From the NCBI GenBank assembly GCA_947623455.1, contig OX392541.1, positions 10,234,719 through 10,298,718 of the forward strand: DNA of 64,000 nt, in the 5' to 3' direction. Positions 24,401 to 38,745 of the stretch are shown here, piece after piece. The stretch comes from Mimachlamys varia. Its lineage: Eukaryota; Mollusca; Bivalvia; Pectinida; Pectinidae. The translations under genes and the position numbers were made by a program. Position 1 is the stretch's first letter, and each line of letters opens with the position of its first letter. The notes beneath the pieces are model-generated. The model was not told where the DNA came from. It did not search any database and saw only the letters and a list, made by a program, of their open reading frames with translations.

Positions 24401-25407
24401 ACATTAGTCTGAAGGAATCGTTTTGATACGTGGCGGCGGTAAGGTATCGCCGATTTTACCAAATATTGGTTTGGTAAATCGATACCATTGCAAATCTTTC
24501 AAAATAATTACACTCTGTCAGAATAACATTGCAGATCCTGGGAATACCGGGCCTCGTATGGCAGTACTGGAGCGGTCCGAAGCAGATTCCTAGTTTGGCT
24601 GTACTGGAACAGGGATGGAGGAGAGATAGCTCGATAGGCTGTACTGGTGCAGAGGAGTTGCTGCCGACATACCTCAAACGCTGTACTGGATGTGGAGCAC
24701 TTGACCGCGCAGCGGTCAGGTATTTTTCATCGGCAGAACGGTAATATTCTTTCTTTGTCTCAATCTGTTGTAAGAATGAATGGAAGATAATGCGTCGGAC
24801 CGAAATTCCAACTAGGCTGCTTTCAAACCTTACTCACTCTTGCAGTCGAAGAAATGTACAATGTTGATCTTTGATCGGGTCTTTCAAACTGTGTTCCTTT
24901 CTATAATTACAGATACCTTTATGAAGATAATATCTGCTATTCTTATACAATAATGCCTTCTCACATCATGTTGGCATATCAAGTTGCATTAGATGTACAT
25001 TTGGTATGCCAGTCGACCGACGCATGAGGCGAGAATGATATTGTATTTGATTATGCCGGGTTTTCTACCTCTGAAGATCTGTAAAACTTGAGTTGAATGC
25101 GGGCGGTTGACTTGAGAGAAATCAGCAGCGTTCATAATTTGATTGACATGAGGGGTATGATAGTGTTTGGATAGGCCGACTTGGATTTAGTTTCTCACCA
25201 TTTCCTGTCCTTCTTCTACAACAGATTTACTGTTATTACAAGCAAACGTGCTTTGTAATGAACAGTACGCGGCCTGATGACATTAGTCTGAAGGTATCGT
25301 TTTTATACGTGGCGGCGGTAAGGTATCGCCGATTTTACCAAATATTGGTTTGGTAAATCGATACCTTTGCAAATCTTTCAAAATAATTACACTCTGTCAG
25401 AATAACA

Positions 25408-28400
25408 TTGCAGATCCTGGGAATACCGGGCCTCGTATGGCAGTACTGGAGCGGTCCGAAGCAGATTCCTAGTTTGGCTGTACTGGAACAGGGATGGAGG
25501 AGAGATACCTCGATAGGCTGTACTGGTGCAGAGGAGTTGCTGCCGACATACCTCAAACGCTGTACTGGATGTGGAGCACTTGACCGCGCAGCGGTCAGGT
25601 ATTTTTCATCGGCAGAACGGTAATATTCTTTGTTTTTCTCAATCTGTTGTAAGATTTGAAGGAAAGATAATGCGTCGGATCGAAATTCCAACTAGGCTGC
25701 TTTCAAACCTAACTCGCTCTTGCAATCGAAGAAATGGACAATGTTGATCTTTGATCGGGTCTTTCATACTGTGTTCTTCTCTGGCTTTGCATTGTTTTCT
25801 TTAAGAAAATCCCTCACAATCATTGGTGTCTGATTGTTTTGGGATTTACCTGTTTGAAAACATGTAAAAAAAAGGTTGAATGCGGGGCGATTGACTTGAG
25901 AGAAATCAGCAGCGTTCATAATTTGATTGATATGAGGGGTATGATAGTGTTTGGATAGGCCGACTTGGATTTAGTTTCTCACCATTTCCTGTCCTTCTTC
26001 TACAACAGATTTACTGTTATTACAAGCAAACGTGCTTTGTAATGAACAGTACGCGGCCTGATGACATTAGTCTGAAGGTATCGTTTTTATACGTGGCGGC
26101 GGTAAGGTATCGCCGATTTTACCAAATATTGGTTTGGTAAATCGATACCATTGCAAATCTTTCAAAATAATTACACTCTGTCAGAATAACATTGCAGATC
26201 CTGGGAATACCGGGCCTCGTATGGCAGTACTGGAGCGGTCCGAAGCAGATTCCTAGTTTGGCTGTACTGGAACAGGGATGGAGGAGAGATACCTCGATAG
26301 GCTGTACTGGTGCAGAGGAGTTGCTGCCGACATACCTCAAACGCTGTACTGGATGTGGAGCACTTGACCGCGCAGCGGTCAGGTATTTTTCATCGGCAGA
26401 ACGGTAATATTCTTTCTTTGTCTCAATCTGTTGTAAGAATGAATGAAAGATAATGCGTCGGATCGAAATTCCAACTAGGCTGCTTTCAAACCTTACTCAC
26501 TCTTGCAGTCGAAGAAATGTACAATGTTGATCTTTGATCGGGTCTTTCAAACTGTGTTCCTTTCTATGATTACAGATACCTTTATGAAGATAATATCTGC
26601 TATTCTTATACAATAATGCCTTCTCACATCATGTTGGCATATCAAGTTGCATTAGATGTACATTTGGTATGCCAGTCGACCGACGCATGAGGCGAGAATG
26701 ATATTGTATTTGATTATGCCGGGTTTTCTACCTCTGAAGATCTGTAAAACTTGAGTTGAATGCGGGCGGTTGACTTGAGAGAAATCAGCAGCGTTCATAA
26801 TTTGATTGACATGAGGGGTATGATAGTGTTTAGATAGGCCGACTTGGATTTAGTTTCTCACCATTTCCTGTCCTTCTTCTACAACAGATTTACTGTTATT
26901 ACAAGCAAACGTGCTTTGTAATGAACAGTACGCGGCCTGATGACATTAGTCTGAAGGAATCGTTTTGATACGTGGCGGCGGTAAGGTATCGCCGATTTTA
27001 CCAAATATTGGTTTGGTAAATCGATACCATTGCAAATCTTTTAATATAATTACACTCTGTCAGAATAACATTGCAGATCCTGGGAATACCGGGCCTCGTA
27101 TGGCAGTACTGGAGCTGTCCGAAGCAGATTCCTAGTTTGGCTGTACTGGAACAGGGATGGAGGATAGATACCTCGATAGGCTGTACTGGTGCAGAGGAGT
27201 TGCTGCCGACATACCTCAAACGCTGTACTGGATGTGGAGCACTTGACCGCGCAGCGGTCAGGTATTTTTCATCGGCAGAACGGTAATATTCTTTGTTTTT
27301 CTCAATCTGTTGTAAGATTTGAAGGAAAGATAATGCGTTGGATCAAAATTCCAACTAGGCTACTTTCAAACCTTACTCGCTCTTGCAATCGAAGAAATGG
27401 ACAATGTTGATCTTTGATCGGGTCTTTCATACTGTGTTCTTCTCTGGCTTTGCATTGTTTTCTTCAAGAAAATCCCTCACAATCATTGGTGTCTGATTGT
27501 TTTGGGATTTACCTGTTTGAAAACATGTGAAAAAAGGTTGAATGCGGGGCGATTGACTTGAGAGAAATCAGCAGCGTTCATAATTTGATTGACATGAGGG
27601 GTATGATAGTGTTTGGATAGGCCGACTTGGATTTAGTTTCTCACCATTTCCTGTCCTCCTTCTACAACAGATTTACTGTTATTACAAGCAAACGTGCTTT
27701 GTAATGAACAGTACGCGGCCTGATGACAATAGTCTGAAGGTATCGTTTTTATACGTGGCGGCGGTAAGGTATCGCCGATTTTACCAAATATTGGTTTGGT
27801 AAATCGATACCATTGCAAATCTTTCAAAATAATTACACTCTGTCAGAATAACATTGCAGATCCTGGGAATACCGGGCCTCGTATGGCAGTACTGGAGCGG
27901 TCCGAAGCAGATTCCTAGTTTGGCTGTACTGGAACAGGGATGGAGGAGAGATACCTCGATAGGCTGTACTGGTGCAGAGGAGTTGCTGCCGACATACCTC
28001 AAACGCTGTACTGGATGTGGAGCACTTGACCGCGCAGCGGTCAGGTATTTTTCATCGGCAGAACGGTAATATTCTTTGTTTTTCTCAATCTGTTGTAAGA
28101 TTTGAAGGAAAGATAATGCGTCGGATCGAAATTCCAACTAGGCTGCTTTCAAACCTAACTCGCTCTTGCAATCGAAGAAATGGACAATGTTGATCTTTGA
28201 TCGGGTCTTTCATACTGTGTTCTTCTCTGGCTTTGCATTGTTTTCTTTAAGAAAATCCCTCACAATCATTGGTGTCTGATTGTTTTGGGATTTACCTGTT
28301 TGAAAACATGTAAAAAAAAGGTTGAATGCGGGGCGATTGACTTGAGAGAAATCAGCAGCGTTCATAATTTGATTGATATGAGGGGTATGATAGTGTTTGG

Positions 28401-31400
28401 ATAGGCCGACTTGGATTTAGTTTCTCACCATTTCCTGTCCTTCTTCTACAACAGATTTACTGTTATTACAAGCAAACGTGCTTTGTAATGAACAGTACGC
28501 GGCCTGATGACATTAGTCTGAAGGTATCGTTTTTATACGTGGCGGCGGTAAGGTATCGCCGATTTTACCAAATATTGGTTTGGTAAATCGATACCATTGC
28601 AAATCTTTCAAAATAATTACACTCTGTCAGAATAACATTGCAGATCCTGGGAATACCGGGCCTCGTATGGCAGTACTGGAGCGGTCCGAAGCAGATTCCT
28701 AGTTTGGCTGTACTGGAACAGGGATGGAGGAGAGATACCTCGATAGGCTGTACTGGTGCAGAGGAGTTGCTGCCGACATACCTCAAACGCTGTACTGGAT
28801 GTGGAGCACTTGACCGCGCAGCGGTCAGGTATTTTTCATCGGCAGAACGGTAATATTCTTTCTTTGTCTCAATCTGTTGTAAGAATGAATGAAAGATAAT
28901 GCGTCGGATCGAAATTCCAACTAGGCTGCTTTCAAACCTTACTCACTCTTGCAGTCGAAGAAATGTACAATGTTGATCTTTGATCGGGTCTTTCAAACTG
29001 TGTTCCTTTCTATGATTACAGATACCTTTATGAAGATAATATCTGCTATTCTTATACAATAATGCCTTCTCACATCATGTTGGCATATCAAGTTGCATTA
29101 GATGTACATTTGGTATGCCAGTCGACCGACGCATGAGGCGAGAATGATATTGTATTTGATTATGCCGGGTTTTCTACCTCTGAAGATCTGTAAAACTTGA
29201 GTTGAATGCGGGCGGTTGACTTGAGAGAAATCAGCAGCGTTCATAATTTGATTGACATGAGGGGTATGATAGTGTTTAGATAGGCCGACTTGGATTTAGT
29301 TTCTCACCATTTCCTGTCCTTCTTCTACAACAGATTTACTGTTATTACAAGCAAACGTGCTTTGTAATGAACAGTACGCGGCCTGATGACATTAGTCTGA
29401 AGGAATCGTTTTGATACGTGGCGGCGGTAAGGTATCGCCGATTTTACCAAATATTGGTTTGGTAAATCGATACCATTGCAAATCTTTTAATATAATTACA
29501 CTCTGTCAGAATAACATTGCAGATCCTGGGAATACCGGGCCTCGTATGGCAGTACTGGAGCTGTCCGAAGCAGATTCCTAGTTTGGCTGTACTGGAACAG
29601 GGATGGAGGATAGATACCTCGATAGGCTGTACTGGTGCAGAGGAGTTGCTGCCGACATACCTCAAACGCTGTACTGGATGTGGAGCACTTGACCGCGCAG
29701 CGGTCAGGTATTTTTCATCGGCAGAACGGTAATATTCTTTGTTTTTCTCAATCTGTTGTAAGATTTGAAGGAAAGATAATGCGTTGGATCAAAATTCCAA
29801 CTAGGCTACTTTCAAACCTTACTCGCTCTTGCAATCGAAGAAATGGACAATGTTGATCTTTGATCGGGTCTTTCATACTGTGTTCTTCTCTGGCTTTGCA
29901 TTGTTTTCTTCAAGAAAATCCCTCACAATCATTGGTGTCTGATTGTTTTGGGATTTACCTGTTTGAAAACATGTGAAAAAAGGTTGAATGCGGGGCGATT
30001 GACTTGAGAGAAATCAGCAGCGTTCATAATTTGATTGACATGAGGGGTATGATAGTGTTTGGATAGGCCGACTTGGATTTAGTTTCTCACCATTTCCTGT
30101 CCTCCTTCTACAACAGATTTACTGTTATTACAAGCAAACGTGCTTTGTAATGAACAGTACGCGGCCTGATGACAATAGTCTGAAGGTATCGTTTTTATAC
30201 GTGGCGGCGGTAAGGTATCGCCGATTTTACCAAATATTGGTTTGGTAAATCGATACCATTGCAAATCTTTCAAAATAATTACACTCTGTCAGAATAACAT
30301 TGCAGATCCTGGGAATACCGGGCCTCGTATGGCAGTACTGGAGCGGTCCGAAGCAGATTCCTAGTTTGGCTGTACTGGAACAGGGATGGAGGAGAGATAC
30401 CTCGATAGGCTGTACTGGTGCAGAGGAGTTGCTGCCGACATACCTCAAACGCTGTACTGGATGTGGAGCACTTGACCGCGCAGCGGTCAGGTATTTTTCA
30501 TCGGCAGAACGGTAATATTCTTTGTTTTTCTCAATCTGTTGTAAGATTTGAAGGAAAGATAATGCGTCGGATCGAAATTCCAACTAGGCTGCTTTCAAAC
30601 CTAACTCGCTCTTGCAATCGAAGAAATGGACAATGTTGATCTTTGATCGGGTCTTTCATACTGTGTTCTTCTCTGGCTTTGCATTGTTTTCTTTAAGAAA
30701 ATCCCTCACAATCATTGGTGTCTGATTGTTTTGGGATTTACCTGTTTGAAAACATGTAAAAAAAAGGTTGAATGCGGGGCGATTGACTTGAGAGAAATCA
30801 GCAGCGTTCATAATTTGATTGATATGAGGGGTATGATAGTGTTTGGATAGGCCGACTTGGATTTAGTTTCTCACCATTTCCTGTCCTTCTTCTACAACAG
30901 ATTTACTGTTATTACAAGCAAACGTGCTTTGTAATGAACAGTACGCGGCCTGATGACATTAGTCTGAAGGTATCGTTTTTATACGTGGCGGCGGTAAGGT
31001 ATCGCCGATTTTACCAAATATTGGTTTGGTAAATCGATACCATTGCAAATCTTTCAAAATAATTACACTCTGTCAGAATAACATTGCAGATCCTGGGAAT
31101 ACCGGGCCTCGTATGGCAGTACTGGAGCGGTCCGAAGCAGATTCCTAGTTTGGCTGTACTGGAACAGGGATGGAGGAGAGATACCTCGATAGGCTGTACT
31201 GGTGCAGAGGAGTTGCTGCCGACATACCTCAAACGCTGTACTGGATGTGGAGCACTTGACCGCGCAGCGGTCAGGTATTTTTCATCGGCAGAACGGTAAT
31301 ATTCTTTCTTTGTCTCAATCTGTTGTAAGAATGAATGAAAGATAATGCGTCGGATCGAAATTCCAACTAGGCTGCTTTCAAACCTTACTCACTCTTGCAG

Positions 31401-32745
31401 TCGAAGAAATGTACAATGTTGATCTTTGATCGGGTCTTTCAAACTGTGTTCCTTTCTATGATTACAGATACCTTTATGAAGATAATATCTGCTATTCTTA
31501 TACAATAATGCCTTCTCACATCATGTTGGCATATCAAGTTGCATTAGATGTACATTTGGTATGCCAGTCGACCGACGCATGAGGCGAGAATGATATTGTA
31601 TTTGATTATGCCGGGTTTTCTACCTCTGAAGATCTGTAAAACTTGAGTTGAATGCGGGCGGTTGACTTGAGAGAAATCAGCAGCGTTCATAATTTGATTG
31701 ACATGAGGGGTATGATAGTGTTTAGATAGGCCGACTTGGATTTAGTTTCTCACCATTTCCTGTCCTTCTTCTACAACAGATTTACTGTTATTACAAGCAA
31801 ACGTGCTTTGTAATGAACAGTACGCGGCCTGATGACATTAGTCTGAAGGAATCGTTTTGATACGTGGCGGCGGTAAGGTATCGCCGATTTTACCAAATAT
31901 TGGTTTGGTAAATCGATACCATTGCAAATCTTTTAATATAATTACACTCTGTCAGAATAACATTGCAGATCCTGGGAATACCGGGCCTCGTATGGCAGTA
32001 CTGGAGCTGTCCGAAGCAGATTCCTAGTTTGGCTGTACTGGAACAGGGATGGAGGATAGATACCTCGATAGGCTGTACTGGTGCAGAGGAGTTGCTGCCG
32101 ACATACCTCAAACGCTGTACTGGATGTGGAGCACTTGACCGCGCAGCGGTCAGGTATTTTTCATCGGCAGAACGGTAATATTCTTTGTTTTTCTCAATCT
32201 GTTGTAAGATTTGAAGGAAAGATAATGCGTTGGATCAAAATTCCAACTAGGCTACTTTCAAACCTTACTCGCTCTTGCAATCGAAGAAATGGACAATGTT
32301 GATCTTTGATCGGGTCTTTCATACTGTGTTCTTCTCTGGCTTTGCATTGTTTTCTTCAAGAAAATCCCTCACAATCATTGGTGTCTGATTGTTTTGGGAT
32401 TTACCTGTTTGAAAACATGTGAAAAAAGGTTGAATGCGGGGCGATTGACTTGAGAGAAATCAGCAGCGTTCATAATTTGATTGACATGAGGGGTATGATA
32501 GTGTTTGGATAGGCCGACTTGGATTTAGTTTCTCACCATTTCCTGTCCTCCTTCTACAACAGATTTACTGTTATTACAAGCAAACGTGCTTTGTAATGAA
32601 CAGTACGCGGCCTGATGACAATAGTCTGAAGGTATCGTTTTTATACGTGGCGGCGGTAAGGTATCGCCGATTTTACCAAATATTGGTTTGGTAAATCGAT
32701 ACCATTGCAAATCTTTCAAAATAATTACACTCTGTCAGAATAACA
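25408..32745 (+). repeat. Higher-order repeat: three copies of a 2,446-bp short-long-short trimer
   Basis: Blocks starting at 25,408, 27,854 and 30,300 are each 784 + 879 + 783 bases. They share block-specific variants: 'ATTGATATGAGGGG' in the first unit, 'CTATGATTACAGATACC' and 'GTGTTTAGATAGG' in the second, and 'ATCTTTTAATATAATTAC', 'GGAGGATAGATACC' and 'CATGTGAAAAAAGG' in the third. A copy of the third unit type occurs again at 34,504. The blocks look almost identical by eye. Confidence 0.85.
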
Positions 32746-35700
32746 TTGCAGATCCTGGGAATACCGGGCCTCGTATGGCAGTACTGGAGCGGTCCGAAGC
32801 AGATTCCTAGTTTGGCTGTACTGGAACAGGGATGGAGGAGAGATACCTCGATAGGCTGTACTGGTGCAGAGGAGTTGCTGCCGACATACCTCAAACGCTG
32901 TACTGGATGTGGAGCACTTGACCGCGCAGCGGTCAGGTATTTTTCATCGGCAGAACGGTAATATTCTTTCTTTGTCTCAATCTGTTGTAAGAATGAATGA
33001 AAGATAATGCGTCGGATCGAAATTCCAACTAGGCTGCTTTCAAACCTTACTCACTCTTGCAGTCGAAGAAATGTACAATGTTGATCTTTGATCGGGTCTT
33101 TCAAACTGTGTTCCTTTCTATAATTACAGATACCTTTATGAAGATAATATCTGCTATTCTTATACAATAATGCCTTCTCACATCATGTTGGCATATCAAG
33201 TTGCATTAGATGTACATTTGGTATGCCAGTCGACCGACGCATGAGGCGAGAATGATATTGTATTTGATTATGCCGGGTTTTCTACCTCTGAAGATCTGTA
33301 AAACTTGAGTTGAATGCGGGCGGTTGACTTGAGAGAAATCAGCAGCGTTTATAATTTGATTGACATGAGGGGTATGATAGTGTTTGGATAGGCCGACTTG
33401 GATTTAGTTTCTCACCATTTCCTGTCCTCCTTCTACAACAGATTTACTGTTATTACAAGCAAACGTGCTTTGTAATGAACAGTACGCGGCCTGATGACAA
33501 TAGTCTGAAGGTATCGTTTTTATACGTGGCGGCGGTAAGGTATCGCCGATTTTACCAAATATTGGTTTGGTAAATCGATACCATTGCAAATCTTTCAAAA
33601 TAATTACACTCTGTCAGAATAACATTGCAGATCCTGGGAATACCGGGCCTCGTATGGCAGTACTGGAGCGGTCCGAAGCAGATTCTTAGTTTGGCTGTAC
33701 TGGAACAGGGATGGAGGAGAGATACCTCGATAGGTTGTACTGGTGCAGAGGAGTTGCTGCCGACATACCTCAAACGCTGTACTGGATGTGGAGCACTTGA
33801 CCGCGCAGCGGTCAGGTATTTTTCATCGGCAGAACGGTAATATTCTTTCTTTGTCTCAATCTGTTGTAAGAATGAATGGAAGATAATGCGTCGGATCGAA
33901 ATTCCAACTAGGCTGCTTTCAAACCTTACTCACTCTTGCAGTCGAAGAAATGTACAATGTTGATCTTTGATCGGGTCTTTCAAACTGTGTTCCTTTCTAT
34001 AATTACAGATACCTTTATGAAGATAATATCTGCTATTCTTATACAATAATGCCTTCTCACATCATGTTGGCATATCAAGTTGCATTAGATGTACATTTGG
34101 TATGCCAGTCGACCGACGCATGAGGCGAGAATGATATTGTATTTGATTATGCCGGGTTTTCTACCTCTGAAGATCTGTAAAACTTGAGTTGAATGCGGGC
34201 GGTTGACTTGAGAGAAATCAGCAGCGTTCATAATTTGATTGACATGAGGGGTATGATAGTGTTTGGATAGGCCGACTTGGATTTAGTTTCTCACCATTTC
34301 CTGTCCTTCTTCTACAACAGATTTACTGTTATTACAAGCAAACGTGCTTTGTAATGAACAGTACGCGGCCTGATGACATTAGTCTGAAGGAATCGTTTTG
34401 ATACGTGGCGGCGGTAAGGTATCGCCGATTTTACCAAATATTGGTTTGGTAAATCGATACCATTGCAAATCTTTTAATATAATTACACTCTGTCAGAATA
34501 ACATTGCAGATCCTGGGAATACCGGGCCTCGTATGGCAGTACTGGAGCTGTCCGAAGCAGATTCCTAGTTTGGCTGTACTGGAACAGGGATGGAGGATAG
34601 ATACCTCGATAGGCTGTACTGGTGCAGAGGAGTTGCTGCCGACATACCTCAAACGCTGTACTGGATGTGGAGCACTTGACCGCGCAGCGGTCAGGTATTT
34701 TTCATCGGCAGAACGGTAATATTCTTTGTTTTTCTCAATCTGTTGTAAGATTTGAAGGAAAGATAATGCGTCGGATCAAAATTCCAACTAGGCTACTTTC
34801 AAACCTTACTCGCTCTTGCAATCGAAGAAATGGACAATGTTGATCTTTGATCGGGTCTTTCATACTGTGTTCTTCTCTGGCTTTGCATTGTTTTCTTCAA
34901 GAAAATCCCTCACAATCATTGGTATCTGATTGTTTTGGGATTTACCTGTTTGAAAACATGTAAAAAAAGGTTGAATGCGGGGCGATTGACTTGAGAGAAA
35001 TCAGCAGCGTTCATAATTTGATTGACATGAGGGGTATGATAGTGTTTGGATAGGCCGACTTGGATTTAGTTTCTCACCATTTCCTGTCCTCCTTCTACAA
35101 CAGATTTACTGCTATTACAAGCAAACGTGCTTTGTAATGAACAGTACGCGGCCTGATGACAATAGTCTGAAGGTATCGTTTTTATACGTGGCGGCGGTAA
35201 GGTATCGCCGATTTTACCAAATATTGGTTTGGTAAATCGATACCATTGCAAATCTTTCAAAATAATTACACTCTGTCAGAATAACATTGCAGATCCTGGG
35301 AATACCGGGCCTCGTATGGCAGTACTGGAGCGGTCCGAAGCAGATTCCTAGTTTGGCTGTACTGGAACAGGGATGGAGGAGAGATACCTCGATAGGCTGT
35401 ACTGGTGCAGAGGAGTTGCTGCCGACATACCTCAAACGCTGTACTGGATGTGGAGCACTTGACCGCGCAGCGGTCAGGTATTTTTCATCGGCAGAACGGT
35501 AATATTCTTTCTTTGTCTCAATCTGTTGTAAGAATGAATGGAAGATAATGCGTCGGACCGAAATTCCAACTAGGCTGCTTTCAAACCTTATTCACTCTTG
35601 CAGTCGAAGAAATGTACAATGTTGATCTTTGATCGGGTCTTTCAAACTGTGTTCCTTTCTATAATTACAGATACCTTTATGAAGATAATATCTGCTATTC

Positions 35701-38460
35701 TTATACAATAATGCCTTCTCACATCATGTTGGCATATCAAGTTGCATTAGATGTACATTTGGTATGCCAGTCGACCGACGCATGAGGCGAGAATGATATT
35801 GTATTTGATTATGCCGGGTTTTCTACCTCTGAAGATCTGTAAAACTTGAGTTGAATGCGGGCGGTTGACTTGAGAGAAATCAGCAGCGTTCATAATTTGA
35901 TTGACATGAGGGGTATGATAGTGTTTGGATAGGCCGACTTGGATTTAGTTTCTCACCATTTCCTGTCCTTCTTCTACAACAGATTTACTGTTATTACAAG
36001 CAAACGTGCTTTGTAATGAACAGTACGCGGCCTGATGACATTAGTCTGAAGGAATCGTTTTGATACGTGGCGGCGGTAAGGTATCGCCGATTTTACCAAA
36101 TATTGGTTTGGTAAATCGATACCATTGCAAATCTTTCAAAATAATTACACTCTGTCAGAATAACATTGCAGATCCTGGGAATACCGGGCCTCGTATGGCA
36201 GTACTGGAGCGGTCCGAAGCAGATTCCTAGTTTGGCTGTACTGGAACAGGGATGGAGGAGAGATACCTCGATAGGCTGTACTGGTGCAGAGGAGTTGCTG
36301 CCGACATACCTCAAACGCTGTACTGGATGTGGAGCACTTGACCGCGCAGCGGTCAGGTATTTTTCATCGGCAGAACGGTAATATTCTTTGTTTTTCTCAA
36401 TCTGTTGTAAGATTTGAAGGAAAGATAATGCGTCGGATCGAAATTCCAACTAGGCTGCTTTCAAACCTAACTCGCTCTTGCAATCGAAGAAATGGACAAT
36501 GTTGATCTTTGATCGGGTCTTTCATACTGTGTTCTTCTCTGGCTTTGCATTGTTTTCTTCAAGAAAATCCCTCACAATCATTGGTGTCTGATTGTTTTGG
36601 GATTTACCTGTTTGAAAACATGTAAAAAAAGGTTGAATGCGGGGCGATTGACTTGAGAGAAATCAGCAGCGTTCATAATTTGATTGACATGAGGGGTATG
36701 ATAGTGTTTGGATAGGCCGACTTGGATTTAGTTTCTCACCATTTCCTGTCCTTCTTCTACAACAGATTTACTGTTATTACAAGCAAACGTGCTTTGTAAT
36801 GAACAGTACGCGGCCTGATGACATTAGTCTGAAGGTATCGTTTTTATACGTGGCGGCGGTAAGGTATCGCCGATTTTACCAAATATTGGTTTGGTAAATC
36901 GATACCATTGCAAATCTTTCAAAATAATTACACTCTGTCAGAATAACATTGCAGATCCTGGGAATACCGGGCCTCGTATGGCAGTACTGGAGCGGTCCGA
37001 AGCAGATTCCTAGTTTGGCTGTACTGGAACAGGGATGGAGGAGAGATACCTCGATAGGCTGTACTGGTGCAGAGGAGTTGCTGCCGACATACCTCAAACG
37101 CTGTACTGGATGTGGAGCACTTGACCGCTCAGCGGTCAGGTATTTTTCATCGGCAGAACGGTAATATTCTTTGTTTTTCTCAATCTGTTGTAAGATTTGA
37201 AGGAAAGATAATGCGTCGGATCGAAATTCCAACTAGGCTGCTTTCAAACCTAACTCGCTCTTGCAATCGAAGAAATGGACAATGTTAATCTTTGATCGGG
37301 TCTTTCATACTGTGTTCTTCTCTGGCTTTGCATTGTTTTCTTTAAGAAAATCCCTCACAATCATTGGTGTCTGATTGTTTTGGGATTTACCTGTTTGAAA
37401 ACATGTAAAAAAGGTTGAATGCGGGGCGATTGACTTGAGAGAAATCAGCAGCGTTCATAATTTGATTGACATGAGGGGTATGATAGTGTTTGGATAGGCC
37501 GACTTGGATTTAGTTTCTCACCATTTCCTGTCCTTCTTCTACAACAGATTTACTGTTATTACAAGCAAACGTGCTTTGTAATGAACAGTACGCGGCCTGA
37601 TGACATTAGTCTGAAGGTATCGTTTTTATACGTGGCGGCGGTAAGGTATCGCCGATTTTACCAAATATTGGTTTGGTAAATCGATACCATTGCAAATCTT
37701 TCAAAATAATTACACTCTGTCAGAATAACATTGCAGATCCTGGGAATACCGGGCCTCGTATGGCAGTACTGGAGCGGTCCGAAGCAGATTCCTAGTTTGG
37801 CTGTACTGGAACAGGGATGGAAGAGAGATACCTCGATAGGCTGTACTGGTGCAGAGGAGTTGCTGCCGACATACCTCAAACGCTGTACTGGATGTGGAGC
37901 ACTTGACCGCGCAGCGGTCAGGTATTTTTCATCGGCAGAACGGTTATATTCTTTGTTTTTCTCAATCTGTTTTAAGATTTGAAGGAAAGATAATGCGTCG
38001 GATCGAAATTCCAACTAGGCTGCTTTCAAACCTAACTCGCTCTTGCAATCGAAGAAATGGACAATGTTGATCTTTGATCGGGTCTTTCATACTGTGTTCT
38101 TCTCTGGCTTTGCATTGTTTTCTTCAAGAAAATCCCTCACAATCATTGGTGTCTGATTGTTTTGGGATTTACCTGTTTGAAAACATGTAAAACTTGAGTT
38201 GAATGCGGGGCGATTGACTTGAGAGAAATCGGCAGCGTTCATAATTTGATTGACATGAGGGGTATGATAGTGTTTGGATAGGCCGACTTGGATTTAGTTT
38301 CTCACCATTTCCTGTCCTTCTTCTCCAACAGATTTACTGTTATTACAAGCAAACGTGCTTTGTAATGAACAGTACGCGGCCTGATGACATTAGTCTGAAG
38401 GTATCGTTTTTATACGTGGCGACGGTAAGGTATCGCCGATTTTACCAAATATTGGTTTAT

Positions 38461-38745
38461 TACCAATCTAAACAGTACAGGTATAATTTATATTACATGA
38501 AATATCACAGTCCTAAAATAAGCTCATTTTAAGAACATCCTATGACATTGGGTACAAATCTGCAAACGTTTACTTATGTTAATTTAACGGATATTCTTCC
38601 TAGTTAAGGTTGTTTAAAGCAATATATACATATGGATTGTATGTGTCTTGATAAAGGGGCGGATAGCCTTGAAAATTTGACAATTTATTTGTCCGTACTG
38701 TCGCTATTACTTCCACGATCACATATGGATTGTTAATATATAGTG
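38461..38745. other. Unannotated spacer between array and Tigger-like fragment
   Basis: No gene recognised. It begins with 'CCAATCTAAACAGTACAG' (38,464-38,481), which recurs at 39,079-39,096 at the start of the minisatellite. Confidence 0.5.

Larger units (their letters stand above)
15140..38460 (+). repeat. 23.3-kb tandem array of ~27 units in two lengths (879 and 783 bp)
   Basis: The anchor 'TTGCAGATCCTGGGAATACC' recurs near 15,197 (diverged), 16,070, 16,943, 18,667, 19,446, 20,325, 21,204, 21,987, 22,866, 23,650, 24,529, 25,408, 26,192, 27,071, 27,854, 28,638, 29,517, 30,300, 31,084, 31,963, 32,746, 33,625, 34,504, 35,287, 36,166, 36,949 and 37,731. Spacings fall into long (873-879) and short (779-784) classes; one spacing of 1,724 is a short unit plus a 941-bp insertion. 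Long units carry a body from 'CTTTCTATAATTACAGATAC' to 'CTGAAGATCTGTAAAACTTG'; short units carry 'CTTCTCTGGCTTTGCATTG' to 'TTTGAAAACATG'. The rest is shared. Frames of 64-118 codons recur in every unit on both strands, but they overlap each other, start inside palindromes and match no family I know, so I do not call them genes. Both edges fall inside the same hairpin. No rRNA, snRNA or histone unit was recognised. Confidence 0.95.

Noticed and set aside
15997..38070. Recurrent 71-, 73- and 118-codon frames in every unit of the large array, as a tandem gene family
   Set aside because: Frames overlap on opposite strands, depend on unit sequence conserved at DNA level, lack any family motif, and substitutions between units show no obvious coding bias by eye.
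15140..38460. Array as rDNA, 5S, snRNA or histone cluster
   Set aside because: No rRNA core, snRNA signature (such as an Sm site with a known 5' end) or histone frame was found; only a 15-base 5S-like match exists.
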